In this document: one piece after another, positions 22,461 to 32,400 of the stretch
Layout: each line of letters starts with the position of its first letter
Position numbering within the stretch: position 1 is the stretch's first letter
Assembly: GCA_964036275.1 (NCBI GenBank)
Contig: OZ038436.1
Location: forward strand, 5,612,936 to 5,676,935
Direction: 5' to 3'
Length of the DNA: 64,000 nucleotides
From: Litoditis marina
Taxonomy: Eukaryota; Nematoda; Chromadorea; Rhabditida; Rhabditidae
The notes under the pieces: generated by a model
Told to the model about the DNA's origin: nothing
Seen by the model: only the letters and a program-made list of their open reading frames with translations
The model's database searches: none
Position numbers and translations under genes: made by a program

Positions 22461-25036
22461 CCCCAATGTGAAAAGTCACGTGTTCAATAGTGGATAAATG
22501 ATCATATTCCATTCTATTTCGCCATCAAATTCATGTCACTTTGAGTTTGTCTCTTTGCTATATGGACAATCACACACCTAATGATGGAACGGAAATAATA
22601 ACATATAGTGTACTTTCTCTCATATCAATACAACAAACGCTACATTGAACTGTGCTTGATGCACCAGTAGTGAAAACGGCGTGAAACACTATAGCTGGAA
22701 TAAAACCTATGCTTTCTAAAAATTTCGAACAAGAATGAAAATCAACAAATTTACGAATCTCTAATGGTTATTAATTGAATTCACCACAATGACAACAACA
22801 TGGGATTTGTAAACTTTTTCAACTAGAGAAAACTACTTCTCATTCAGAAGAAAAGTGATGAAAAATTGTTTTAATATACTTTTTTGTTTTGACCTTCATT
22901 AGAACTGACGTCTTTCATGAATGATATTACCCAAAGACAAATACAACTACTGCCACATTGCTTAGAAGGTCCACCAAAGTGTAGTTTACATTTTTGTAAA
23001 TTTTACATACCTATTCATTTAATCATTTCGTATACACTGTGTAGGTTATATGACAAGAATTCCTGAACGCTAATTTCGATTCAAGTGGAGAACAAGGAGC
23101 GAAATATAGGAGTCGAGCACAGAAAAGTTGGTTTAACGTAGATCATTCATTAAAACACTACGGTTAAATATTTTATGAAAACGTTTTTTTAGGTTTTTTA
23201 TATAGATATTCAAATAGTGTGAATATGCGCGCTAGAGTGTTTCAAGGATGATACTTAAATTACGTTCATTAGTATTCTATAGTGGATTCGCGATTTAACA
23301 ACCATGGCAATGTTTAAAAACTATCATGAATTGAAATGGGAACTTGAACTTTGGTCAAACAAAAGAGTGTATGAATGAACTTACAGACATGTATGAAGTT
23401 TTGCATCATCTGTGCAACATTGGAGCGCAGATCTTTATTTAGTTTGACCTACTTTCGATTCAGCCAAAACTAGATATTCAGACGTGGGAGCATTTTTCTC
23501 AAAAAATCAAATGTTTGTTCGATGGAACCGTTCATTTCACTTGTTTATGCAGTTAAAGGAGACCGGAAGACAACTCAAGCAGAGGTTTTGTATCGGGCTG
23601 CTTTTAACTGTATTGAGATCAGAGAGCATAAATAACTCGTATATTAGTTTGATCAGTCCACGTGATATTCACATGACAATGCTGCGCGACACGCAACGCG
23701 TCCAATTGAGAGTAGGCTGCAGCAGCTCTACGAGAAACCATGTTGCTCTCCAGTCTCTTTTAACTGGTACCTCGTCATTTTGGAATACCATACGCGGTTG
23801 AATGTGGCACTAAATGTGTATAAAGAATCACAAAGTCCTTGATCGGTAATATAGTGGACTTTATCAATTGGAATATTGATGAATATTGAACGTTTGCAAA
23901 TACTGCGTAAATATTCATATTTCACCTTCAATATGCATTATTACGTTTCTTTTTTACCACTATTTTCCACAACATTTTACGTAAAAAAAATAGGTAACAG
24001 GTTTTTCGTTTTAGGTTACCCGGATACCTGTAAGGTTACTAAAAATTAAAAAAAGAGGTCACCAAAAAGCCCGGTTAGATATATAAAATTCACCGAATAA
24101 CTTCTCATTACCATCAGCAAACAATGAAGATGTACCACCATAATCTACTTAAGTACAGTTCGATATTGTACTGCTTTTCTTTGTTGAGCGTGCTTTCAAG
24201 TTTCGCGTACTTCATGTTTCCAATGTTGACAGAAAAACAACATTGGAGTACACGAAACCGGAAAGTGTACGCTTGACGAAAAAAGCATTCAACTTTTCCG
24301 TGAGAGTTCCCTGAATTGGCATATTATATTTTTATATTGGCAATGGTAGAAGACGGATCGAAATTTTCATCGATCACTAATTATGCAAAGAGGGTGAAAC
24401 ACTCTAGTGTGCATTAGTTGACGGATTTGCCAAGAATAGTTTGGAACTAAAATACTTTGATAAAACGGTGAATATACGTTGTTTTCAACGGGAATTTCCA
24501 CTTGATTCAGCCATTTATAGATAACCGTTGTTTTACCTTTTTTACATTTAACCGTTTAGAAAAGTAGAGATAAACGTTTATATTGCAGGTGCATCATGAG
24601 AGTTCGGAAAACCTTGAACTTTTGTTTGTTGTGGCAATGTTTTTTTTGTTCACTGATTATAAATTATTGTTGCCTGACAAACCTACTAATACTTAAAGTC
24701 GTTTCACGCTCTTTAAATATAAATACTGTCACATTGAACCACGCTCAGAAGAAACTGTCGACGAAACTTATGGAAGCGATCCATGGAACTTTAATATAAA
24801 TGGACTTTAATGTTCAATTGCAGTCAACGTAAGGTTGCGTTACAAAAGTGGGGTTATTAGGTAATGAAATGGGGAATCCACATTACACAATACAAGTGAC
24901 ATTTGAAAAAAAACATTTTTTCAAAACAAGTTGAAATAGATGATTTGAAAACGATTTTGTGAGATGTCAAGAGGAGTGAATTTAAGAAATCGATCACATA
25001 AAACGAGAAAAATAGCCGTTTTAAATGTTTTAAAAA
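22461..25036. other. Spacer with motif modules, no gene seen
   Basis: Contains TTCAATGT-type modules at 22621-22651, 22934-22961, 23795-23824 and 24712-24745, and GTGTTTCAC sites at 22680, 23227 and 24393. TTTATATTGCAGGTGCA at about 24575-24595 recurs at about 19950-19967. An open frame at 24596-24799 begins with a hydrophobic stretch but runs through a repeat module and has no support. Other open frames (23484-23801 plus, 24857-25093 minus) look random. Confidence 0.5.
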
Positions 25037-25478
25037 ATTCATATAAACACTATGTGAAAGTATAATCAATACATTTTGTACGTTTCCTATCAATTATATT
25101 CATCAAACGGGAATATGCGTGCTAGAGTGTTTCACACATAATACTCAAACTGAGATGAATTATATTTCACAATTGACACTGCGGTAAACCTCTAAGATTT
25201 TAACCATTCCCGTTATAATATGAAGTTCAGCAGTGAAAATGAAAATATAAGCAGACTGGTTTTTCACATCATTATGAAACTTCAAATTATGCACACATAG
25301 TATAATTTGTATTAAGTCACTGAAACAATCTTACTTACAGTCCACTTTGAAATAAACACCAGTTCAAGTGTCTATAATCTTCACAAGCACGGTTCAATGT
25401 AGCATGACTTATATTTATATGGCAGTGAACGTGTAGAATGTTGCTTCCCTATCAGTGTGTATTTATGAATAATTAGTG
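25037..25478 (+). repeat. Segmental duplication, copy B left part
   Basis: Matches copy A from ATTCATATAAACAC to AATTAGTG, where a 3.66-kb element is inserted. Differences from copy A are point changes and a small rearrangement near 25441-25470 (TATCAGTGTGTATTTATG replacing CAGTCTATGCTTCCC). Confidence 0.9.
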
Positions 25479-25631
25479 TTATTTCGAACAGTTTAGTAAG
25501 TGTGAAGAAGGCTGAATGAGCCTTAAGGGTCTCGCCACGGAGACCCTGAAGTTCAGTCGTGGCACTGAACTAGCGAGTTTCCAAGCGAGCTTTTCTTTAT
25601 CCAGGTTTTTCGTCAACAGTGTGTGTTATGT
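25475..25631 (+). repeat. Split repeat A1 (with AGTG core)
   Basis: 157 bp, beginning AGTGTTATTTCGAACAG and ending CAACAGTGTGTGTTATGT, repeated essentially unchanged at 28287-28443. It contains GGGTCTCGCCACGGAGACCC and CTGAAGTTCAGTCGTGG, with local inverted repeats (GGGTCTC/GAGACCC; GTTCAG/CTGAAC). Confidence 0.9.
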
Positions 25632-25921
25632 TATTTTATTATGTGTTTTAATGGTGTTTTAAGCACGCTATACTCTTTATACAGCTTCCCTTCATTCAAC
25701 AATCTCGATTCGGCCAGTCTTTTTCCATTTTAGCCCGTCTTAACCAAAATGATTAAAATTGGCACTTCAACCCTAATTTTCAACTTAAATTCAATCCTTA
25801 TTGTTTCACTGGCATGTTTACGGAAGTTCCCTCTTGCTCGCTTAGTTGGAATTTTTCCTTTTGCACATTGCACTAAGTAAGGCGTTCCACACAACTTATT
25901 TACATAATAGGTCTCTACTTC

Positions 25922-26109
25922 CGCAATTTGTAAAAGTTTTTCGGGTATTTTCTCGCCGTTTGAGTTATGGTCATATGGATGACATTCCCTATGCCGGTTC
26001 TCTTAACCAGGCTAACATTTCATTTACACTTCTGGTAAATCCCGGAACCAACTTCCTGCTGGTCCCAACTTCCTTCGCGTTCTCTTTCTCTTTTTCTCCA
26101 ACCTTTTGA
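25922..26109 (+). pseudogene. Possible reverse transcriptase remnant
   Basis: In one frame, FVKVFRVFSRRLSYGHMDDI is followed by PYAGSLNQANISFTLLVN, which is reminiscent of the region around the Y/F-x-DD box of DIRS-group RTs (a helix ending before xMDDI, then a Q-A-rich helix). The frame is short and stops occur on both sides. It is weak evidence by eye and could be chance. Confidence 0.25.
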
Positions 26110-26349
26110 AAATTGTTGTATGTAATGGTAGAGGTGCGTTTTTTGGAAATTGTTGTAATGGTAAAGGGCGTTTCCCGAGACCCCTGGCGAGGCAGATGGT
26201 TATGTTTTCATAAGGTGGCACATATGCACATAGCGGATCCGGATAGTTGCGTTCCTTCGCGCCCGCGATTTTACTATGCTTTGCCCTTAGACCGTTGGCT
26301 CAAATTTTCAATTTGTCGTTCTGTACTCGCTATGTACGGTTTTAGTATT

Positions 26350-26497
26350 GGCTCTCGATGCCACGTTGGGGCTCTCGATGCCACGTTAGGGCTCTCGACG
26401 CCTATTACTTGTAGTTATAATATCTCTCGAGGCTTTTCTGGTAGATAAATATGGCTCTCGACGCCTTTTTCTGGTAGTAATTTCGGCTCTCGACGCC
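26350..26497 (+). repeat. Cluster of GGCTCTCGAYGCC motifs
   Basis: Five copies, at 26350-26362, 26370-26382, 26390-26402, 26453-26465 and 26485-26497, with related sequences at 26423 (TCTCTCGAGGC) and 26674 (GGTTCTCGACACC). The first two are followed by ACGTTGGG/ACGTTAGG, spaced 20 bp apart. All lie inside the inserted element. Confidence 0.8.
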
Positions 26498-28220
26498 TGT
26501 TTCTGAAAATTATCATGGCTTTTGGTGGCTTGTGACTTCTGTTTTTTTTTTCGGCCCTCTATGGCGATTTATCTCTTTGGGACTGAGATACTTTTTGGGG
26601 GTTCTGTGAAATGCAAAATCTCATCATCTGATTATTTGAACCAATTTCTTTAAATTTCAATCCAGAATTGATCGGTTCTCGACACCATATGTAAAACTGT
26701 TTCAAATGAGGTCGAGAAAAGTAAGTGTAGCAGCACCCAGCACCGAAAGGTTAGTATGTAGTACCGGAAAACGCGAAAATTAATAGTATCAACTATCCTT
26801 TCGACGATTATGGCTTCTCACATGTGTAATGTGTCCGTGGAAAAATGACAAAAGTGAGCATCAGTCAGGGTCGATTGTACGTAGGCACCACGCACCAACC
26901 ATGGTTTTAAGTCATGAAAGGATAAGGTTCGAATGTACTGTCCTTTAGGTATACGCATTCAGTTCAGATCGGGGAATTGTTAATTTGCTGTGCTCACTCG
27001 AGGGTCGAAGACATCTAGGGTCCCGCAATCGTCTAAAGTTAACCACTCGTTTTGATGTCTGTTCCGACTCGTGTTTTATACGATATGTTTACCGATTTCA
27101 CTAATTATGCCGTCTGAAGATAAACTAGCGGAAAGCAGTAGATTCGTTCGTATACGTATATTTTTGTCAAGTTTTCGTTTCGAGTCAAGAGGGGCACTAA
27201 TTGGAATATCGGATATCGCACCCTTTATCCGGTGTGGTTGTGGATTGTGGTAACGTCAAATTTGGGTTTATCATGGAAGTTGGAGTAGTGCTCCGTCGGA
27301 TATAATGCATCGTCAGCAAGTACAGTGAGGGTCTCCACGAGAGTAATTGTTTCACTTTTGAATTTCCCTTCCATCCCCCTTTATCTAAAATAGATGTAAG
27401 TACGTGGCATGATATAGAACCAAATTGGTTAATTCCCCTCAATGGGTGAAAAGGAGACGGCTTGTGAGTGTTCAGAATGTTCATTCTATTTGAGCCAAAG
27501 TTTTATCAGTATCCTCAGTAGCTGTTCCGGTTACAGACCTACCGTTTAGGTTACCTTCTTGCCTGACTCAGGCGCACACGTTCAATGTAGTTTGATGATT
27601 CCTTAATCGTATTTCCACCTCTGGATATTTTTTGTAGTTTCAAGAATAGAGGCCTTCTTTCGATCATGGTGGTACAGTTGGTTTGAGTGTAATCTCGCAT
27701 TGTTCCTATTTTGTCACGGAAGATCTCTCCTATGTACCTGTGTTGCGAAGTTGTGATCATGATTTGATAGGAATTTATTTCAGGCCCCAGGTCTAGAAAG
27801 TTCGTCACCTGCAAGACTGAAAGAGATTGTTGAGGACGATGAGAAGTCATCCTACTTACCCCGGCCGATCAGGACTTTGGTTCCAGCTAGAGGTTTTAAT
27901 TTTTATTACTATATCGTTCGTTACGTATTCCCAAAAGTGGAAGAACATCTCTCAGCAAATGGCGACTTTTCCGAGCGATAGTCCCGCAATATAGTTCTTG
28001 TTCCCCATCCCCAACCACATAGTGACTTTTTCCGCTTTCCTCATTCATTGCTTCGTAACGGTATCGAGTATAAAAATTGTCGTTCGACAACGTATACAGG
28101 GCCTTTTATGCTTCAGAAAGGAAACCCGTTCATCTTAGTTCTAACGTTGGCAAAGGGTTGTCTTGCCACGCACTAAATAAACCGCTCTTCCACTTTTCTG
28201 TAGCCCCCCGGCTTTGTAGT
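26498..28220. other. Element interior, no intact gene
   Basis: Several short open frames on both strands (27071-27253 plus, 27197-27484 minus, 27551-27850 minus, 27896-28090 minus). None shows a domain. One segment at 27784-27892 after TTTATTTCAG is open for 36 codons with a natural-looking acidic composition (RLKEIVEDDEKSSYLPRPIR) and could be a captured or element-derived exon; its donor (GTTTTA) is weak. Confidence 0.4.
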
Positions 28221-28290
28221 CCAATGAAGCCTTTCACGCCTAAATTGTTCGAAATTTAGTTTATGCCGTAGTGAAACGGAGGTATAAGTG
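28221..28290 (+). repeat. Split repeat B1 (with AGTG core)
   Basis: 70 bp, CCAATGAAGCCTTTCACG to GGAGGTATAAGTG, identical by eye to 29069-29138. Includes a hairpin CTAAATT/AATTTAG around GTTCGA, and CCGT/ACGG around AGTGAA near the end. Confidence 0.9.
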
Positions 28291-28443
28291 TTATTTCGAA
28301 CAGTTTAGTAAGTGTGAAGAAGGCTGAATGAGCCTTAAGGGTCTCGCCACGGAGACCCTGAAGTTCAGTCGTGGCACTGAACTAGCGAGTTTCCAAGCGA
28401 GCTTTTCTTTATCCAGGTTTTTCGTCAACAGTGTGTGTTATGT
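28287..28443 (+). repeat. Split repeat A2 (with AGTG core)
   Basis: Second copy of the 157-bp A repeat, starting at the AGTG that ends B1, followed by unrelated sequence (CCCGCCCACCC). Confidence 0.9.
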
Positions 28444-29068
28444 CCCGCCCACCCTCCCCCAATGTAGATAGATAATGGTAGAAGGGGCTTGGACGCACAT
28501 CTGGAACTTCCTGCTAAGGAAACAGTATAGGTACAAACTAGTGTAAGTGCAAACGTCTGGCGCTAGATTGGAGATCATCAGACAGCTCACCAGAGTAGCA
28601 TAGCCTGATTACAAGGCCCCTCTCAAGCTTAACAAAATTAACCCATTCATATTTCATACGTGAGCCAGAGCCTACACTTTCTTATTACTGAGAATAACCG
28701 CACAAAATTAATATCATTAGTGGTGATGGTGATGCTATTTCGCGCACCTGGTATAATGTTGAAAGTTCGCAAGCTAACGTTGGAATTCGATGATCCGCCT
28801 CCAAGTATTTGCTAGGTTAGTTCTGGAGAAACTGGATAGGATTTCTCTAGTTTTCAGCTTTTTTCAGAGTTTTCGATCTCTTATTTGCTCTTTCTTTCCC
28901 TCTCTCTCTCTCACTTCCCTGTCCCATTCACTATTCTTTGTTCATTCTTTGATTTGTATTGTTGTTTATACATTCCAATGTTTGTATATGTTTTGTAAAG
29001 TTTCGGATCATCGAATTGTCATTGATTGTATGTTGTTGCACACTGTTGTTGAATGAAGCCTTTCACGC
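28444..29068. other. Short element interior between A2 and B2
   Basis: About 625 bp with no recognised gene and no similarity by eye to the long interior. Includes a (CT)n run at about 28899-28912. Just before B2 a truncated extra start of B (GAATGAAGCCTTTCACGCC, 29051-29069) makes a short tandem duplication. Confidence 0.6.
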
Positions 29069-29138
29069 CCAATGAAGCCTTTCACGCCTAAATTGTTCGA
29101 AATTTAGTTTATGCCGTAGTGAAACGGAGGTATAAGTG
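29069..29138 (+). repeat. Split repeat B2 (right end of element, with AGTG)
   Basis: Second copy of B, ending GGAGGTATA plus AGTG (29135-29138) and continuing into host sequence CTAGATAAGTTTTC, which corresponds to CAAGATAAGTTTTC at 19510. Confidence 0.9.
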
Positions 29139-29488
29139 CTAGATAAGTTTTCTTAAATAGTTATGTTCCCAAACATAAAAGCTTATTTCCAAAACTTGCT
29201 AACGATTAAAATTTCCGCAAGGATCAACCAAATTAATATCTTCTAAAATGTGCCATATAAGAGCAATTGGCGCTACATTGAAATGTGCTTGGAAAAGCTG
29301 CAGACTGAATTTAGGTAGAATACTGTAGAAAGAATGAGTCAAAGAGGCCATTTTCCTACAACTTGAATTGCATGAGAGTTTGAGAATCCTAAAAAACATC
29401 TAATTGTATTTAAATGAAGTTGCTACGATCTTACAAATTGAAAATCATTTTTGCTGATCAAAAAGTCAACTATAAATCTGCATAATTT
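29139..29488 (+). repeat. Segmental duplication, copy B right part, cut by satellite
   Basis: Continues the match to copy A from AGATAAGTTTTCTTAAATAG to CTGCATAATTT, then switches to satellite at 29489. CACTT is common to copy A (TTTCACTTAG) and the satellite (ACCACTTCG) at the break. Confidence 0.9.
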
Positions 29489-32400
29489 CCACTTCGTCCA
29501 AATTCCGTTGAGAAGACAGATTAATTTTACACCACTTCGTCCAAATTCCGTTTAGAAGACAGATTCATTTTACACCACTCCGTCCAAATTCCGTTGAAGA
29601 GACAGATTCATTTTACACCACTTCGTCCAAATTCCGTTGAGAAGACAGATTCATTTTACACCACTTCGTCCAAATTCCGTTTAGAAGACAGATTCATTTT
29701 ACACCACTTCGTCCAAATTCCGTTTAGAAGACAGATTCATTTTACACCACTTCGTCCAAATTCCGTTCAGAAGACAGATTCATTTTACACCACTTCGTCC
29801 AAATTCCGTTTAGAAGACAGATTCATTTTACACCACTTCGTCCAAATTCCGTTGAGAAGACAGATTCATTTTACACCACTTCGTCCAAATTCCGTTTAGA
29901 AGACAGATTCATTTTACACCACTTCGTCCAAATTCCGTTTAAAAGACAGATTCATTTTACACCACTTCGTCCAAATTCCGTTTAGAAGACAGATTCATTT
30001 TACACCACTTCGTCCAAATTCCGTTTAGAAGACAGATTCATTTTACACCACTTCGTCCAAATTCCGTTTAGAAGACAGATTCATTTTACACCACTTCGTC
30101 CAAATTCCGTTTAGAAGACAGATTCATTTTACACCACTTCGTCCAAATTCCGTTGAGAAGACAGATTCATTTTACACCACTTCGTCCAAATTCCGTTAAG
30201 AAGACAGATTCATTTTACACCACTTCGTCCAAATTCCGTTTAAAAGACAGATTCATTTTACACCACTTCGTCCAAATTCCGTTTAGAAGACAGATTCATT
30301 TTACACCACTTCGTCCAAATTCCGTTTAGAAGACAGATTCATTTTACACCACTTCGTCCAAATTCCGTTTAGAAGACAGATTCATTTTACACCACTTTGT
30401 CCGAATTCCGTTGAGAAGACAGATTCATTTTACACCACTTCGTCCAAATTCCGTTTAGAAGACAGATTCATTTTACACCACTTCGTCCAAATTCCGTTTA
30501 GAAGACAGATTCATTTTACACCACTTCGTCCAAATTCCGTTGAGAAGACAGATTCATTTTACACCACTTCGTCCAAATTCCGTTTAGAAGACAGATTCAT
30601 TTTACACCACTTCGTCCAAATTCCGTTGAGAAGACAGATTCATTTTACACCACTTCGTCCAAATTCCGTTTAGAAGACAGATTCATTTTACACCACTTCG
30701 TCCAAATTCCGTTTAGAAGACAGATTCATTTTACACCACTTCGTCCAAATTCCGTTTAGAAGACAGATTCATTTTACACCACTTCGTCCAAATTCCGTTT
30801 AGAAGACAGATTCATTTTACACCACTTCGTCCAAATTCCGTTGAGAAGACAGATTCATTTTACACCACTTCGTCCAAATTCCGTTAAGAAGACAGATTCA
30901 TTTTACACCACTTCGTCCAAATTCCGTTTAAAAGACAGATTCATTTTACACCACTTCGTCCAAATTCCGTTTAGAAGACAGATTCATTTTACACCACTTC
31001 GTCCAAATTCCGTTTAGAAGACAGATTCATTTTACACCACTTCGTCCAAATTCCGTTTAGAAGACAGATTCATTTTACACCACTTTGTCCGAATTCCGTT
31101 GAGAAGACAGATTCATTTTACACCACTTCGTCCAAATTCCGTTTAGAAGACAGATTCATTTTACACCACTTCGTCCAAATTCCGTTTAGAAGACAGATTC
31201 ATTTTACACCACTTCGTCCAAATTCCGTTGAGAAGACAGATTCATTTTACACCACTTCGTCCAAATTCCGTTAAGAAGACAGATTCATTTTACACCACTT
31301 CGTCCAAATTCCGTTTAAAAGACAGATTCATTTTACACCACTTCGTCCAAATTCCGTTTAAAAGACAGATTCATTTTACACCACTTCGTCCAAATTCCGT
31401 TTAGAAGACAGATTCATTTTACACCACTTCGTCCAAATTCCGTTTAGAAGACAGATTCATTTTACACCACTTCGTCCAAATTCCGTTTAGAAGACAGATT
31501 CATTTTACACCACTTCGTCCAAATTCCGTTTAGAAGACAGATTCATTTTACACCACTTCGTCCAAATTCCGTTTAGAAGACAGATTCATTTTACACCACT
31601 TCGTCCAAATTCCGTTGAGAAGACAGATTCATTTTACACCACTTCGTCCAAATTCCGTTTAGAAGACAGATTCATTTTACACCACTTCGTCCAAATTCCG
31701 TTGAGAAGACAGATTCATTTTACACCACTTCGTCCAAATTCCGTTTAGAAGACAGATTCATTTTACACCACTTCGTCCAAATTCCGTTTAGAAGACAGAT
31801 TCATTTTACACCACTTCGTCCAAATTCCGTTTAGAAGACAGATTCATTTTACACCACTTCGTCCAAATTCCGTTTAGAAGACAGATTCATTTTACACCAC
31901 TTCGTCCAAATTCCGTTGAGAAGACAGATTCATTTTACACCACTTCGTCCAAATTCCGTTAAGAAGACAGATTCATTTTACACCACTTCGTCCAAATTCC
32001 GTTTAAAAGACAGATTCATTTTACACCACTTCGTCCAAATTCCGTTTAGAAGACAGATTCATTTTACACCACTTCGTCCAAATTCCGTTGAGAAGACAGA
32101 TTCATTTTACACCACTTCGTCCAAATTCCGTTAAGAAGACAGATTCATTTTACACCACTTCGTCCAAATTCCGTTTAAAAGACAGATTCATTTTACACCA
32201 CTTCGTCCAAATTCCGTTTAGAAGACAGATTCATTTTACACCACTTCGTCCAAATTCCGTTTAGAAGACAGATTCATTTTACACCACTTCGTCCAAATTC
32301 CGTTTAGAAGACAGATTCATTTTACACCACTTCGTCCAAATTCCGTTGAGAAGACAGATTCATTTTACACCACTTCGTCCAAATCCCGTTTAGAAGACAG

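Larger units (their letters stand above)
14241..25135. repeat. Dispersed GCTAGAGTGTTTCAC motif family (about 10 sites)
   Basis: Consensus on the sense strand is GCTAGAGTGTTTCAC, usually preceded by GCG and often followed by ATAATAC or CCTCTT. Plus-strand sites: 17893-17911, 19148-19166, 23227-23244 and 25117-25135. Minus-strand sites: 14241-14261, 14660-14679, 14720-14739, 15301-15320, 22680-22698 and 24393-24412. The GTGTTTCA core is the most conserved part. The 19148 and 25117 sites belong to one segmental duplication and the 14660 and 14720 sites to one tandem duplication, so there are about eight independent instances. Function is unknown. Confidence 0.55.
25479..29138 (+). mobile_element. 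3.66-kb element with split direct repeats (A1-B1-A2-B2)
   Basis: It is inserted into copy B of the segmental duplication: the left side reads AATT-AGTG-element and the right side element-AGTG-CTAGATAAG, while copy A has AATTAGTGCAAGATAAG. Its left end (A, 153 bp) recurs inside at 28291, and its right end (B, 66 bp) recurs inside at 28221. B1 and A2 abut through a single AGTG. This A1-B1-A2-B2 order matches the split direct repeats of PAT/Ngaro tyrosine-recombinase retroelements. An alternative is two related transposons inserted in tandem at AGTG. No intact RT or recombinase is seen, so it is dead or non-autonomous. Its interior is visibly less AT-rich than the flanks. Confidence 0.75.
13089..29282. 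promoter_or_regulatory. Dispersed TTCAATGTAGC / TATTTATATGG module (about 16 sites)
   Basis: The consensus is AGCACGGTTCAATGTAGCGC, then about 3-6 bases, then TTGTATTTATATGGCAG. Plus sites: 13089-13121, 15181-15201 (first half only), 16031-16054 (first half only), 16779-16812, 18548-18580, 18780-18813, 19421-19455, 20789-20823, 23795-23824 and 25390-25424. Minus sites: 19622-19653, 20571-20602, 22621-22651, 22934-22961 (weak), 24712-24745 and 29251-29282. Two conserved blocks at fixed spacing, the second TATA-like, resemble a small-RNA promoter, but a short degenerate transposon would look similar. I label it regulatory only as a hypothesis. Confidence 0.4.

Noticed and set aside
24596..24799. 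ORF starting with a signal-peptide-like stretch after TATTGCAGGTGCATC
   Set aside because: It reads through a minus-strand TTCAATGT module, the preceding TTTATATTGCAG also occurs at 19950 without an ORF, and no further exon is found.
25475..28443. 157-bp repeats as LTRs of an LTR retrotransposon
   Set aside because: The second copy is not the end of the insertion: the empty-site comparison shows that the element runs to 29138 and ends in a different repeat (B). No tRNA primer-binding site or polypurine tract is obvious.
25479..29138. Helitron
   Set aside because: There is a small hairpin near the right end and CTAG follows it, but the left end is not TC, insertion is at AGTG rather than between A and T, and CTAG belongs to the flank (CAAG in the empty site).
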